Program-made: the position numbers and the translations under genes
Assembly (NCBI GenBank): GCA_903851195.1
Contig: CAINNJ010000008.1
Coordinates: 248,001 to 312,000 of the forward strand
Length of the DNA: 64,000 bases
Reading direction: 5' to 3'
Origin: an uncultured Acidobacteriia bacterium
GTDB taxonomy: Bacteria > Acidobacteriota > Terriglobia > Bryobacterales > Bryobacteraceae
Part shown: positions 50,611-60,453 of the stretch, piece by piece
How the letters are laid out: every line of letters starts with the position of its first letter
Position numbering within the stretch: the first letter of the stretch is position 1
Notes under the pieces: model-generated
Databases searched by the model: none
Told to the model about the DNA's origin: nothing
Seen by the model: only the letters and a program-made list of their open reading frames with translations

Positions 50611-51618
50611 ATGCGACACAGGCGTGTGTTGGGCGGGGCGGCGGTATTCGGACTTATTTTCTTCGTGGGAATCTGCGCCGCCGCGAAGAAGAAAAAAGAC
50701 GATTTCACGCAGACGCTGGAGCTTCCCAAAGACCCGCCGCAGGTCGCGGTGGCCGAAACACGCAAACTGGTTTTTCATGTGTCGCCGCTCTCCGGCAAGG
50801 GCCTGCTGACGGCGCAGACTCGCGATGCGCTGCGGGCCGTGATGAAGCTTAACGGGGGCCTGCCGATCATCCATGTGCGCGCGTTCGTGGCGGGCAGCGG
50901 AGACGTTCGGCGCATTCCCCAGATCATCAGCGAAGTGGCGGGGGAACGGAAGATGCCGCTGCCTTCGGTCAGCGTAGTTCGCGCCGGCGGGCTGCCGCTC
51001 GAAAACGCGCAGGTGGTGCTCGAAACGGTGTCCGTGGCGAAACGGGATGTGAATGCGCAGGGGCTCGATTTCATTGCGGGCGAGGCGGTGACGGCGGAAG
51101 ATCCGGCCAGTCCGCCGAAGCCGCTGCTGCTGAAGGCGCTGGATCAGCTGGCGTCGAAAGTGGGCGGGGAAGCGCCGCTGCTGGTGAGTTGTTTCGTGAG
51201 CACGATGGAGAATCCGGCGGAACTGACGGCGGCGATTGCCAGCCGCTTCCCGGCAGCGTCTATGAATCTGGTGCAGCCGCGCCGGGGTCCGTTTCACGCG
51301 CTGGCGGTTTGCGAGGCGATTGCGCGCGGCGCGCGGGTCACGTCGGAGCGGCTGGCATTTACCGGCACGCGGGTCGCGTTCGGGGCGGAACAGAAAGACG
51401 CCACGCTTGCGTTTCAGCGCCTGGATCGCGATCTGGCGGAAGCGGGCGCGGGACCGGCGGGCATCGTGTTCAGCCACATTTATCCGTTGAGCGGGCCGAT
51501 TGCGGAAATGGCGCGCAAGCTGCGGGCTTCGGCGGAACCGATCGAGATTATTCCGTTTGAAGGCCTGGCGTCGATCGATGCCGGGTTTGCCGTGGATGCC
51601 GTGGCGGCTGTGCGCTGA
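50611..51618 (+). CDS. Exported protein with repeated Rid-like domains
   Basis: A 335-residue protein with a signal peptide (VLGGAAVFGLIFFVGICAAA). The mature part looks like three consecutive modules of the YjgF/YER057c (Rid) fold; characteristic stretches are PIIHVRAFVAGSGDVRRIPQ, APLLVSCFVSTMENPAELTA and LAFTGTRVAFGAEQKDATLA followed by GIVFSHIYPLSGPIAEM. The Arg that anchors the substrate in active RidA is not at its usual place in the first two modules. I recognise the fold with moderate confidence. It is divergent from the MocR/pdxS/pdxT block. Confidence 0.65.
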   Translation: MRHRRVLGGAAVFGLIFFVGICAAAKKKKDDFTQTLELPKDPPQVAVAETRKLVFHVSPLSGKGLLTAQTRDALRAVMKLNGGLPIIHVRAFVAGSGDVRRIPQIISEVAGERKMPLPSVSVVRAGGLPLENAQVVLETVSVAKRDVNAQGLDFIAGEAVTAEDPASPPKPLLLKALDQLASKVGGEAPLLVSCFVSTMENPAELTAAIASRFPAASMNLVQPRRGPFHALAVCEAIARGARVTSERLAFTGTRVAFGAEQKDATLAFQRLDRDLAEAGAGPAGIVFSHIYPLSGPIAEMARKLRASAEPIEIIPFEGLASIDAGFAVDAVAAVR

Positions 51619-51622
51619 CCCG

Positions 51623-53563
51623 TCAGTGTGCTTTGGCGACGCCGTTATTGCAGGCCCAGATCTTATCCTGACCGGCTTCGTAGCCGACAATGCCGTTGAC
51701 CTGTCCTTTGCAATCGGGTGGACCGGTGAGGGCGCGGAGAGCGGCGGGCGTTTTGTTGAGCGGAATCCCGGTGGAATCCAGCCAGCCCTGCGGGGCGAAG
51801 ATGTAGACCGCTTTGGCGTCTTCACCGTCGTTCCCGTAGAGACGGAAGCGAATACTCGCGGGACCGTTGCGGGCCGCGGTAGTGACGTTCGCGGCGATCC
51901 AGCGCCAGTTCGTGTCGATGCTCTGGCGGAGCGGCTGGTTGAGGGCGGAGCCGGTATAGACCTCGGCCGCGTCGAAAACCTCGACCCAGGCGGTCGCGCT
52001 GCCCGCGGCGGTGCGCATCCACGCGCCCGCGCCGATCAGGTGTCCCGCGGTGGCGAGGCGCGGCGTCTGCGTCAGCATGGTCATATTGGCCGCATTGGAA
52101 CCCGGCGGCAGCGGGATCTTCCATGCCGGGCCTTCGTCGCGGAAACGCGTGCCGTCCTGACAGGCGTGCTGCGGCGGCGGACAGCCGCGTCCGGCGTTAT
52201 TCCATGTCCACGCGCGGCCGTTCAGGGCATTGGCCTGCAGCAGCAGGTTTTCGGTATAGCGAGCGGGGCCGGTGTGGACAGGCGCGCCCGCATCGCCGCG
52301 AACATCGAGCCGCGTATTGCCTTCGAACACGGGATTCACGACGCCTTTTCCCAGAATCACGGCATTTTCCAGGAATGCATCGCCCAAAAGCGGCGGCATG
52401 CCGATATTGTGCGAGATTTCCAGATCCACGGTGTTTTCGATGTGCACCGCCTGGGCGGCATCGAGCGAATTAAAGAGCGTGTTGCGGATGGAAACGCCGA
52501 TGGCGGGGTGGTCGTAATCGAGGAAGTCGCCGTACACGTCGTAGCCGGTGTGGTTGTAGCCGTTTCCTTCGAAGTAGGCGTCGTTGATGTGCAGGCCGGT
52601 CAGATGACCGCGGTAATAGATGGCGTACTTTTTGTTGCCTTCGGAGATGGAACTGAAGTAGAGCTGAATGGAATCGGTGCCGATATAGAGGCCGCCGACG
52701 GCGTTTTGCGAGTACTCTCCGCCGACGATCTGCGTGGCGTTGTTGAAGCCGTCGCGCAGGTAGAGGCCCCAGCCACCCGAGCCGGAGGAGTGCACGTTCA
52801 GGAAGAGGAAGCCGTAGGTCCGGTTGAGTTCGATGTTTTTGGAGCGGAAGCCCGACACGGTGACGGCGTCGAGCGTGCACAGAAGGGCGTCACTGGCCGG
52901 AGAGCCATCCTGCTGGACGGCGCTCTCTTCGCCGTTGAACTGCATGCCGACATCGGTAACGCCGTCTCCGTAGACCGCGATATTGCGAATCCGGAATTTG
53001 TAAGCGCCGTCGGAGTAGAGGAGCGGTTTGTTGCTGCCGTCGGGGATCAGGCAGGAAGCTTCGCCGTCGCCTTCGAGCATGGTGCCGGTGGAAAGAGTTA
53101 CCTGGCTGACTTTATAGCAGCGGAGGGCGGGCACAATGTGGACCGCGGGCGGCTGGGTGTAGCCGGCGCCCGGATTGGTGAGGGTGATTTCGGCGACGCG
53201 GCAGTCTTTATCGATGCGGGCGGTGGCGGCGGCGTCGTGCCCCCCGCCTCCCGTGAAGACGATACGCGGCGCTTTGCAGTAATGGGAGCCGGGGCTGGTG
53301 ATTTCGAGCGCCGTCAGGCTGCCGCCGCTCAGTGTCGCGCGGGCCAGCGCGCCGGTGCCCGCGAGATCGCCGGGCAGATAAACGCGTCCGCCCTTCGCGC
53401 GATTGATGGCGGCCTGAATGCCGGGTGTGGCATCGGTGACGCCGTCGTCGGGAAAAGCGCCATAGGCGGCTACCGAGCGGCTGTCCGACGTGACCTGCGG
53501 GCGGCACAGCGAAGCGGCGGCCAGGCACAGGATCCCGATCCTGCTAATTCTCACATTACTCAC
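51623..53563 (-). CDS. Exported right-handed beta-helix protein (pectate-lyase-3 type)
   Basis: A protein of about 646 residues. After the export signal comes the hallmark of the pectate-lyase-3 superfamily (VAAYGAFPDDGVTDATPGIQ), then about 400 residues with the regular short-strand repeats of a parallel beta-helix (ISEGNKKYAIYYRGHLTGLH, IRNTLFNSLDAAQAVHIENT). The last 150 residues look like a carbohydrate-binding-type beta domain. The start may be GTG 53563 or GTG 53554. It is the last gene of a four-gene block with a glycosidase, a CRTAC1 and a TPR protein, all co-oriented. The polysaccharide target is unknown. Confidence 0.82.
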   Translation of the reverse strand: MSNVRISRIGILCLAAASLCRPQVTSDSRSVAAYGAFPDDGVTDATPGIQAAINRAKGGRVYLPGDLAGTGALARATLSGGSLTALEITSPGSHYCKAPRIVFTGGGGHDAAATARIDKDCRVAEITLTNPGAGYTQPPAVHIVPALRCYKVSQVTLSTGTMLEGDGEASCLIPDGSNKPLLYSDGAYKFRIRNIAVYGDGVTDVGMQFNGEESAVQQDGSPASDALLCTLDAVTVSGFRSKNIELNRTYGFLFLNVHSSGSGGWGLYLRDGFNNATQIVGGEYSQNAVGGLYIGTDSIQLYFSSISEGNKKYAIYYRGHLTGLHINDAYFEGNGYNHTGYDVYGDFLDYDHPAIGVSIRNTLFNSLDAAQAVHIENTVDLEISHNIGMPPLLGDAFLENAVILGKGVVNPVFEGNTRLDVRGDAGAPVHTGPARYTENLLLQANALNGRAWTWNNAGRGCPPPQHACQDGTRFRDEGPAWKIPLPPGSNAANMTMLTQTPRLATAGHLIGAGAWMRTAAGSATAWVEVFDAAEVYTGSALNQPLRQSIDTNWRWIAANVTTAARNGPASIRFRLYGNDGEDAKAVYIFAPQGWLDSTGIPLNKTPAALRALTGPPDCKGQVNGIVGYEAGQDKIWACNNGVAKAH

Positions 53564-53588
53564 TTTTCGCCATGATACGAGTGGCGAG

Positions 53589-56045
53589 TCACCAGGAGAA
53601 GCGGACCTGCACACGCCGGTAAGTCGCATCGTCGGGAAAACGCACCAGCAGGCGGCCGTTTTCCAGCGTGGCGCCGTCGATTTTTGCGGGACGGCGGGCG
53701 AAGCGAACATCGACTTGCGCCACAGTGCCGCCAGTGCCCTCCAGTTCGAAGCCGTCTCCGGACTGCGCCAGCAGCTTCGGGCCGGTGGTTGCCGCGCCCG
53801 GAGCCGGGAGTTCCGCCGGGAGTCCGATCTCAAAGGCCGGCAACGCGACCTCCAGGCGGTGCGTGCGGGCCGACACGGGTGTGCAGTCGGGGCCGCTGGT
53901 AAGGCACAACTGTTGGGGCGCGGCCGAGGAGGCTTCCACGACCATTCGCCCGGTCTCGCGGCGGAAGGTCAGATCGAAGCTGTCCGGGCCGACGCGGACA
54001 TGCCGCAGCGAGGCGCTGTCCCACGTCACCGGAAGCTGCGGGCGAACGCGGAGCGTGTGCCGCAGTGCGTCCGCTTCCACGCCGAACAGGCCGCGGACAG
54101 CCGGCGTGACGACCATCGCGGAGGACCAGAGCTGGTGCGAACTGCTTCGCCCGAACGGCTGAAAGAACTCGCCCGACAGCAGTTCCGTCACGGCGCCCAG
54201 GTCCTGCGTAAACGTCATCCCCGCGTTTTGCATGAGGTGCGCGTAACCGGCGAAGGGGCGGCCGGCCCGATACTCGGCGAGCGCCATCCAGCCCGTGTAG
54301 AGCGGCCAGACGGAACCCTGGTGATAACTGATCGGGTCATAGATGGGTTCGGCGCGGCTGACGTCGCGCACGCCCCAATCGGTGGAGAATTCCGGCGACG
54401 CCCAGCGTTCGAACATGCCGTCCGCGTTCGGCAGTTGCAGCGTGCCGTCCCACCAGGCGATCGACGGGAACGATGTGGCGGTGCGATCCGTGGAGCCATC
54501 GGCATTGCGGCTGAACGCATAGAATTTGTGGGCGCCGTCGAAGTATTCGGGCGCGAGCGCGGCTTCGATCCGGCGTGCCTGGGCGCTCGCGGAGGCAGCC
54601 AGCGCGGGCTCCCGCATCGTCTCCGCCAGTTTCGCCATGGCGGTGCACGATTGCTGGTCGAGGGCGGCCAGATAAATTTCCTGATGCGGCATGCCGGTAG
54701 GCCAGCTTTCCACCCAGCCGGTGCCTTCGGTGTTTTCGTAGATGCCGTCGCCATCGGAATCGTGGGCGCGCGTGAAGGCCCAGGCCCGCTTCAGTTCGGC
54801 CCAGTGCTGCCGCAGGAAGGCGACGTCGCCGCTGCCGCGAATGTAGTCCCAGGCGGTCATCAGCAGCAGCGGGGTGGAATCGGCGGCGGCATAGAAGTAG
54901 GGCGTGGCCTTCCAGTCCACCAGATCGGCGGTCTGGGAGAATTCGTGCATGATTTTGCCGTCGGCCCGCTGCCGGTTGAGAAGGAATTCGAGCGCGCGGC
55001 GGCTGAGGGCGAAATCGCCATAGCTGTGGGCTGCGTAGAGGGTGAACAGCGTATCGCGTCCGAAAAACCAGCCGAAACCGGGGCGCGCGGAATCGGCGGA
55101 GGAGTAGTAGCCCGCGATCAGTCCGGTCTCGATGTGAAAACGCACCTGCGCCTGATCGATGGCGAGTTCCGCCCAGCGCATGGCCAGATTGAAAGCGGCG
55201 TCCGGCGATTCGACGAGCAGCCGGTTATCGAAGAAGTGCGCATAGTATTCGGAGGTCCGCTGGTATTGCCGGGGCCAGTCGGCCTGCATGGCGAGCAGTT
55301 TGGCGGCGACCTCGGATGAACTCGCGCCGGCCGTCATGAGCAGCGGGAAAAATTTGCCGGACTGCGTTTTCGGATCGAACGGGAGTTTCAGTTCCAGCGG
55401 GTAAGTGCGCGGGCGTTCCTGATAAGGCGCGAGAATGCCCGGCAGAGCGCCGGGGATGCCGACCGCGCCCAGCAGTGTTTCGTTGTCGGTATGCAGGATG
55501 TAATAACCGCTGGCCTCCTTTTGGACCCACTCGGCGGAGGGAAGGCCGAAGTTCGGCGCCGGCCACATCCGCAACATATCCGGGGTGAAGCGAAAAGTCA
55601 GCGTCAGAGGGCGGACCGAGGCGATTTCGAAAAAGACTACGGGGCCCGTCGCGCTTTCTCCGCGCCCGGAGAACATGTGCTGCTTCACGGTGAACGCGGC
55701 GTGCGAGTACGTGATGGTGGTGTGATCGGGATGGACGTCGATCGCAGCCGCGTATTCATTCAACTCGATCGGCACGGGATATCCGGCGAGTTCCGCGGTA
55801 ATTCGGAAATGGCTGGCGATTTTCACCGGAAAAGCCCAGGCTTCAAAGGTGCCATCGCCCTGACCGAAGACGGCGCCGGCCTCGCCCGCCACCGTGAACG
55901 GATTGTGCGGATGAGCCGCGCGCGAGATGGCGATCGGGCTCGCGGGGAGCGGGAAAGCGTGGGTCGATTGCCAGGCGTCCTGAGCGTCGAGGGAGTGCAG
56001 CGCCCCGAACAGGAGCAACCATATCAGTGTGTGACGCATCATCAC
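53589..56045 (-). CDS. Exported alpha/alpha-toroid glycoside hydrolase
   Basis: An 818-residue exported enzyme. The signal peptide ends LDA|Q. Residues 25-290 are a beta-sandwich domain, and residues 300-690 form an (alpha/alpha)6 barrel related to glycogen-debranching/amylo-1,6-glucosidase-type and GH15/GH63-like enzymes (GFGWFFGRDTLFTLYAAHSY, DSDGDGIYENTEGTGWVESW, PISYHQGSVWPLYTGWMALA). Acidic residues in FGRDT and EGTGWVES are candidate catalytic groups. It lies 13 bases after the CRTAC1 gene stop. Its sugar specificity cannot be decided from sequence. Confidence 0.82.
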   Translation of the reverse strand: MMMRHTLIWLLLFGALHSLDAQDAWQSTHAFPLPASPIAISRAAHPHNPFTVAGEAGAVFGQGDGTFEAWAFPVKIASHFRITAELAGYPVPIELNEYAAAIDVHPDHTTITYSHAAFTVKQHMFSGRGESATGPVVFFEIASVRPLTLTFRFTPDMLRMWPAPNFGLPSAEWVQKEASGYYILHTDNETLLGAVGIPGALPGILAPYQERPRTYPLELKLPFDPKTQSGKFFPLLMTAGASSSEVAAKLLAMQADWPRQYQRTSEYYAHFFDNRLLVESPDAAFNLAMRWAELAIDQAQVRFHIETGLIAGYYSSADSARPGFGWFFGRDTLFTLYAAHSYGDFALSRRALEFLLNRQRADGKIMHEFSQTADLVDWKATPYFYAAADSTPLLLMTAWDYIRGSGDVAFLRQHWAELKRAWAFTRAHDSDGDGIYENTEGTGWVESWPTGMPHQEIYLAALDQQSCTAMAKLAETMREPALAASASAQARRIEAALAPEYFDGAHKFYAFSRNADGSTDRTATSFPSIAWWDGTLQLPNADGMFERWASPEFSTDWGVRDVSRAEPIYDPISYHQGSVWPLYTGWMALAEYRAGRPFAGYAHLMQNAGMTFTQDLGAVTELLSGEFFQPFGRSSSHQLWSSAMVVTPAVRGLFGVEADALRHTLRVRPQLPVTWDSASLRHVRVGPDSFDLTFRRETGRMVVEASSAAPQQLCLTSGPDCTPVSARTHRLEVALPAFEIGLPAELPAPGAATTGPKLLAQSGDGFELEGTGGTVAQVDVRFARRPAKIDGATLENGRLLVRFPDDATYRRVQVRFSW

Positions 56046-56058
56046 GAGGACACCTCAG

Positions 56059-57789
56059 TCACTTACTGTAATCCGCTTTGCCTTCAATCAATGTGTAAAT
56101 ATGATTGGCTGCCAGCCCCGGATGTTTGTCGATCTGACCGCTGGGCCAGCGGATCTCGATATCCGCGGTTTCGGCTTTTCCCAGTCCGAAATGCACCCGC
56201 AAATCGTTCTGCGAAATGTAGCTCCCGCCGCTGCGGACCTCGTCCATCTGCTTCCGCTTACCCGTGACGCAATAGATCCGCGCGCCCACGGCCGAGCGAT
56301 TCGATTTCACGCCGATGCACTTGATCTTGATCCAGGTGTTCTGCGTCGCGCTGTCGCAACGCAACAGTTGCGGCACATCGTTCACGCAGTTCACCACCAC
56401 GTCCACGTCGCCATCGTTATCGAAATCGCCGATGGCGCAGCCGCGGCCGCAGACCTTCTCCAGAATGCCCGGGCCGGCGCCTTCGGACATATCCAGAAAG
56501 CGACCGTTGCCCAGGTTCCGATAGAGCACTTTGCGCTGCCGGTAGCCGTATTCGATGGCGGTCTCGGCCACCTCGGGATAGACGTGCCCGTTGGTCAGCA
56601 GAATGTCGGGCCAGCTGTCGTTGTCGTAATCGAGAAACATGGCGCCCCAGCCGAGGAAGCGCGTATTTCGCCCCAGCCCGGCCGGAAACGTCGCGTCCTC
56701 GAACGAGTTGTTGCCCATGTTGCGGTACAGGCTGGAGGTGTCGCCCGCGAAGTTGGTTTTGACGATATCCAGGTTGCCGTCGCCATCGTAGTCGGCCGTT
56801 GAAACGCCCATGCCGGCCTGCGGCTTGCCGTCCGCCGAATACGCGACGCCGGATTCGATGGCGATATCGGTGAAAGTGCCGTCATGGTTATTGCGGTAAA
56901 GCGCGGACGAGGTGGAGTCGTTCGCGACATAGATATCGGGCCACCCGTCATTATCGAAATCGGCCACCAGCACGCCCAGCGCGTAAGTGCCCTGCGTCTT
57001 CAGAATACCGGCTTTTTCGCTGACGTCGGTGAAGTGTCCGCGGCCATCGTTATGCAGCAGGATATTCTTGCCGCCATCGAGTCCGGGCGGCCCGCACGCG
57101 ACGCGCAGACCTTTGTACAGACAGTTGCCGTCTTCCGGCACGGGCACGGTTTTCGGATCGAAATCGATGTAATTGCCGATGAAGATATCGAGCCAGCCGT
57201 CGCGGTCATAATCGACGAAGGCACAGCCGGTGTTCCAGCGGTTCAGTCCCGCCGCCGTGACGCGGGTCGTCTTCGCGACGCCGGATAGTTCCGAAACATC
57301 GGTGAAGGTCCCGTTGCCGTTATTGCGGTACAAGACGCAATCGCCCCAGTAAGTGACCAGTAAGTCGTCGAGGCCGTCGTTGTCGTAATCGCCGACGCAG
57401 CAGCCCTGCCCCCAACCCGTGCGCGCCAGGCCGGATTGCAGCGTGACGTCCGTAAACGTGCCGTCGCGATTGTTCTTGTACAGACGGCTGACCGGCGCCT
57501 CGCCCTTCGGCCACGTGGTTTCGAAGCGCGTCCCGTTGACCAGAAAGATGTCCAGCCAGCCATCGTGATCGTAATCGTAGAAAGCGACGCCGCAACCGGT
57601 GGTTTCGAGCAAAAAGCGATTTTTATTCTCGCGGCCGAAAATGGTTTTCGAGCGCAGCCCCGCCTCGCGCGCGATATTGATGAACTGCACGCCCAGCGGC
57701 GCGCCGGTCAGCAACTGGTCCAGAGTGAAGACGGAAGCGGTGGCGCAGAGAGAACGGATGAGACCTCGTCGGCTGATGGGCGTCGTCAA
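56059..57789 (-). CDS. CRTAC1-family protein (FG-GAP repeats with ASPIC/UnbV tail)
   Basis: A protein of about 576 residues with an N-terminal twin-arginine-like signal (SRRGLIRSLCATASVFTL). Ten or so FG-GAP/VCBS repeats follow, with calcium loops such as DYDHDGWLDIF, DYDNDGLDDLL, DFDNDGWPDIY, DYDGDGNLDIV and DFDNDGDVDVV. It closes with the ASPIC/UnbV domain (NTWIKIKCIGVKSNRSAVGA, IEIRWPSG). TTG 57789 is chosen because longer forms overlap the TPR gene. Such proteins bind ligands at the cell surface or in the periplasm. It lies between a TPR and a glycosidase gene with 13-base gaps on each side. Confidence 0.9.
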   Translation of the reverse strand: MTTPISRRGLIRSLCATASVFTLDQLLTGAPLGVQFINIAREAGLRSKTIFGRENKNRFLLETTGCGVAFYDYDHDGWLDIFLVNGTRFETTWPKGEAPVSRLYKNNRDGTFTDVTLQSGLARTGWGQGCCVGDYDNDGLDDLLVTYWGDCVLYRNNGNGTFTDVSELSGVAKTTRVTAAGLNRWNTGCAFVDYDRDGWLDIFIGNYIDFDPKTVPVPEDGNCLYKGLRVACGPPGLDGGKNILLHNDGRGHFTDVSEKAGILKTQGTYALGVLVADFDNDGWPDIYVANDSTSSALYRNNHDGTFTDIAIESGVAYSADGKPQAGMGVSTADYDGDGNLDIVKTNFAGDTSSLYRNMGNNSFEDATFPAGLGRNTRFLGWGAMFLDYDNDSWPDILLTNGHVYPEVAETAIEYGYRQRKVLYRNLGNGRFLDMSEGAGPGILEKVCGRGCAIGDFDNDGDVDVVVNCVNDVPQLLRCDSATQNTWIKIKCIGVKSNRSAVGARIYCVTGKRKQMDEVRSGGSYISQNDLRVHFGLGKAETADIEIRWPSGQIDKHPGLAANHIYTLIEGKADYSK

Positions 57790-57802
57790 ATCGGGGGCCT
57801 CG

Positions 57803-59023
57803 TTATTTCTTCCGGCGGATATTCTTCGCCTGTTCCGCTTCTTTCTTTTCCTTGATGCGGGCACCCTCGGCGAAAGCAAGTTTGCTTCCTTCCGTGTCGC
57901 CCTGCGAACGCAGAACCTGGCCGATCATATTCGACGGACCGGGATCTTCCGGCAACAGCCGCGCGGCTTCGCGGAGGGCTTTCAGGGCGCCGTCCAGATC
58001 GCCCTTCTGCTTGAGCGCGGAACCGAGAAGATAGTGCGCCTGCCCATACTCCGGCCGTTGCGCCACGGCGGCCTGCATCTGCTTCGCGGTCTCCTCGTAA
58101 TCCCCCAGTTGCCAGTTCGTCATGCCGAGCGTGTAGTGCGCTTCGGGCAGATTGTCATCCAGGCGGATGGCTTCGAGGAACTCTTTTTTCGCGCCCTCCA
58201 GATCGTCCTGCTGCTTCAGAGACAGACCCAGATCGTAGTGCGCGATCGGCGAACTGTTATCGATCTTCAGCACGTCGCGGAACTGCTGCTCCGCCTTTCG
58301 ATAATCTCCGGTCTGCAGGTGCGTGAAACCGATATTCACCATCGCGTCGGTATTTTTTCCATCGCTTTGCAGCACCTTTTCGAACTGTTCGATGGCTTTC
58401 ACGGGCTCGCGCAACTGCACCAGCGTGAAGCCGTAACTGTTGCGTACGCGCAGATCGGCCGGATTCAGTTCCAGCGACTTCGCGTAGGCGTCGCGCGCTT
58501 CGGGCAGCGCCGCCGTTTGCTGCAGCGCGTCGCCCAGAGAGCCCCAGGCGGAAGCGTTGCGGGGATCGGTCTGCACGGCGGCTTTCAGTTCGGTAACGGC
58601 CTCCGGAAAGTGCGAAACTTCATAGAACGAGAGCCCCAGTTTCAGGTGGTAATCGGCCACGCGAGGGGCGAGGCGCACGGCGGTCTGCAGCAGCGGAATC
58701 GCCTGGTTCGGATCCTTCGCCAGCCAGTAGAGCACACCCAGATGAAATGCCGCGGGCGCATAGTCTGGCTGCAGTTGCAATGCCCGCTCGAAGTGCGGTT
58801 TCGCTTCGGCCGCACGGTTCAGCACGGCCAGAAGGAAGCCGCGCTCGTCTTCGATTTCGGCGGAACGCGGGTCGGCCGCGGCCGCTTTGTCCATGAAGGC
58901 CAGCGCGCCGGCCGCATCCCCGCGACTCTTCAGTGCCTCCGCCTGCTGACGGAACTGTGCGGCGGTCTGCCCGTGCGCGGCGAGGCAAAACAGCGCTCCA
59001 ACGAAGAGAATACGACGACCCAT
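57803..59023 (-). CDS. Exported TPR-repeat protein
   Basis: A 406-residue exported protein. The signal peptide ends AHG|Q19. At least ten tetratricopeptide repeats fill the rest, with the usual pattern seen in YAPAAFHLGVLYWLAKDPNQ, ASAWGSLGDALQQTAALPEA and PEAHYTLGMTNWQLGDYEET. It is the first of four co-oriented genes (TPR, CRTAC1, glycosidase, beta-helix lyase). A scaffold role for these exported partners is plausible. The C-terminus is basic. Confidence 0.9.
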   Translation of the reverse strand: MGRRILFVGALFCLAAHGQTAAQFRQQAEALKSRGDAAGALAFMDKAAAADPRSAEIEDERGFLLAVLNRAAEAKPHFERALQLQPDYAPAAFHLGVLYWLAKDPNQAIPLLQTAVRLAPRVADYHLKLGLSFYEVSHFPEAVTELKAAVQTDPRNASAWGSLGDALQQTAALPEARDAYAKSLELNPADLRVRNSYGFTLVQLREPVKAIEQFEKVLQSDGKNTDAMVNIGFTHLQTGDYRKAEQQFRDVLKIDNSSPIAHYDLGLSLKQQDDLEGAKKEFLEAIRLDDNLPEAHYTLGMTNWQLGDYEETAKQMQAAVAQRPEYGQAHYLLGSALKQKGDLDGALKALREAARLLPEDPGPSNMIGQVLRSQGDTEGSKLAFAEGARIKEKKEAEQAKNIRRKK

Positions 59024-59083
59024 CACCCTGGTCCTCAGTATATCGGGAAGAACCGAACCCGATACAATATCGGGCACGTCCTC

Positions 59084-60406
59084 ATGCACCGCAGCCAGGC
59101 CCATCGAACCGCACCCCTGATCGCCCTCCTCACTTCGCTCTGTGCGTCCGCGCAGACTCCGCAATACGATCTGCTGTTGCAGGGCGGCCGGGTGATCGAC
59201 GCGAAAAACAATCTGAGCGCGGTGCGCGACGTGGCAATCCTCGACGGCAAAATCGCGGCGGTGGAAACGAAAATCGATCCGGCGCGCGCGCTGAAAACCG
59301 TCAATGTGGCCGGACTTTATGTCACGCCCGGCATCGTCGACATCCACGTGCATGTTTACAACGGCACCGGGGAGCGCGGTTCCTACGCGGGGGATCTCAG
59401 CGTCCCGCCCGACGGTTTCACCTTCCGCACCGGCGTCACGACGGTCGCCGACGCCGGTTGCGCGGGCTGGCGCAATTTCGAGGATTTCAAACAGCGCATC
59501 ATCGATCGTTCGAAAACACGCGTGCTCGCGTTCCTCAACATCGTGGGCAACGGCATGCGCGGCGGGAAATTCGAGAGCGATCTGAACGATATGGAAACCA
59601 AGCCGGCGGCGGAGATGGCGCAGAAGTACAAAGACGTGATCATCGGGATTAAGACCGCGCACTTCACCGGCCCCGAATGGACGCCCGTGGAGCACGCCGT
59701 GGAAGCCGGGACGATCGCCAACATCCCCGTGATGGTGGATTTCGGTTCCGATAAACCCGAGCGTCCCATCGGCCAGCTGCTTACGGCGAAACTCCGCCCC
59801 GGCGATATCTACACGCACTGCTACTCGGGCTTGCGGCATGAGCTGGACGATTCCGGCAAACTGAATCCGGCGCTGTTCCAGGGCCGCCAGCGCGGCGTGT
59901 TTTTCGATGTTGGCCAGGGCGGCGGCAGCCTCGCGTATCCGGTCGCCGTGGAAGCGCTGAAAGAGCGCTTCCTGCCCGATTCCATCTCGACCGACCTGCA
60001 CACCGCGAGCATGAATTCGGGCACCAAAGACATGCTGAATCTGATGAGCGAGTTCCTCGCCCTGGGGCTTTCGCTCGACGATGTGGTGCGGCGCGCCACG
60101 TGGAATCCGGCGCGCGAGATTCACCAGGAATCTTTGGGGAATTTGTCCGTGGGCGCACCTGCCGATGTCGCGGTGCTGAGCCTGCAGACCGGCAAGTTCG
60201 GTTTCGCCGATATGTATGGCGCCCGGCTGAAAGGCACGAAACGCCTGCAGTGCGAACTGACTCTGCGCGCCGGCAAGGTGGTTTACGATCTGAACGCGAT
60301 CTCCCGGCCGGACTGGGAGACGCTGCCGAAGGGCTATCGCAACACGGCGGACCCGCGCTGGGACGCTGTCAGCCCCGTCCGCGTTCGGCGAGCGCCCACA
60401 CCGTAG
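59084..60406 (+). CDS. Exported amidohydrolase/deacetylase-family metallohydrolase
   Basis: A 440-residue exported amidohydrolase. The signal peptide ends ASA|Q24. The metal motif VDIHVHVYNG lies near residue 86, a carboxylated-lysine candidate in IGIKTAH, His in YTHCYSG and the catalytic Asp in STDLHTASM. This set fits the amidohydrolase/deacetylase branch, and homologues of its closest type are exported. The RidA-type gene follows after 47 bases on the same strand. Confidence 0.88.
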   Translation: MHRSQAHRTAPLIALLTSLCASAQTPQYDLLLQGGRVIDAKNNLSAVRDVAILDGKIAAVETKIDPARALKTVNVAGLYVTPGIVDIHVHVYNGTGERGSYAGDLSVPPDGFTFRTGVTTVADAGCAGWRNFEDFKQRIIDRSKTRVLAFLNIVGNGMRGGKFESDLNDMETKPAAEMAQKYKDVIIGIKTAHFTGPEWTPVEHAVEAGTIANIPVMVDFGSDKPERPIGQLLTAKLRPGDIYTHCYSGLRHELDDSGKLNPALFQGRQRGVFFDVGQGGGSLAYPVAVEALKERFLPDSISTDLHTASMNSGTKDMLNLMSEFLALGLSLDDVVRRATWNPAREIHQESLGNLSVGAPADVAVLSLQTGKFGFADMYGARLKGTKRLQCELTLRAGKVVYDLNAISRPDWETLPKGYRNTADPRWDAVSPVRVRRAPTP

Positions 60407-60453
60407 CACCCACACAGTAAATGTCCGGTCAGTAAACTGGAAGGAGCCTTCGA

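Noticed and set aside
49066-51825. MocR gene as a 919-codon protein
   Set aside because: The upstream 438 codons lie opposite the Rid-like gene and have shadow composition; the GntR domain begins at the ATG 50511.
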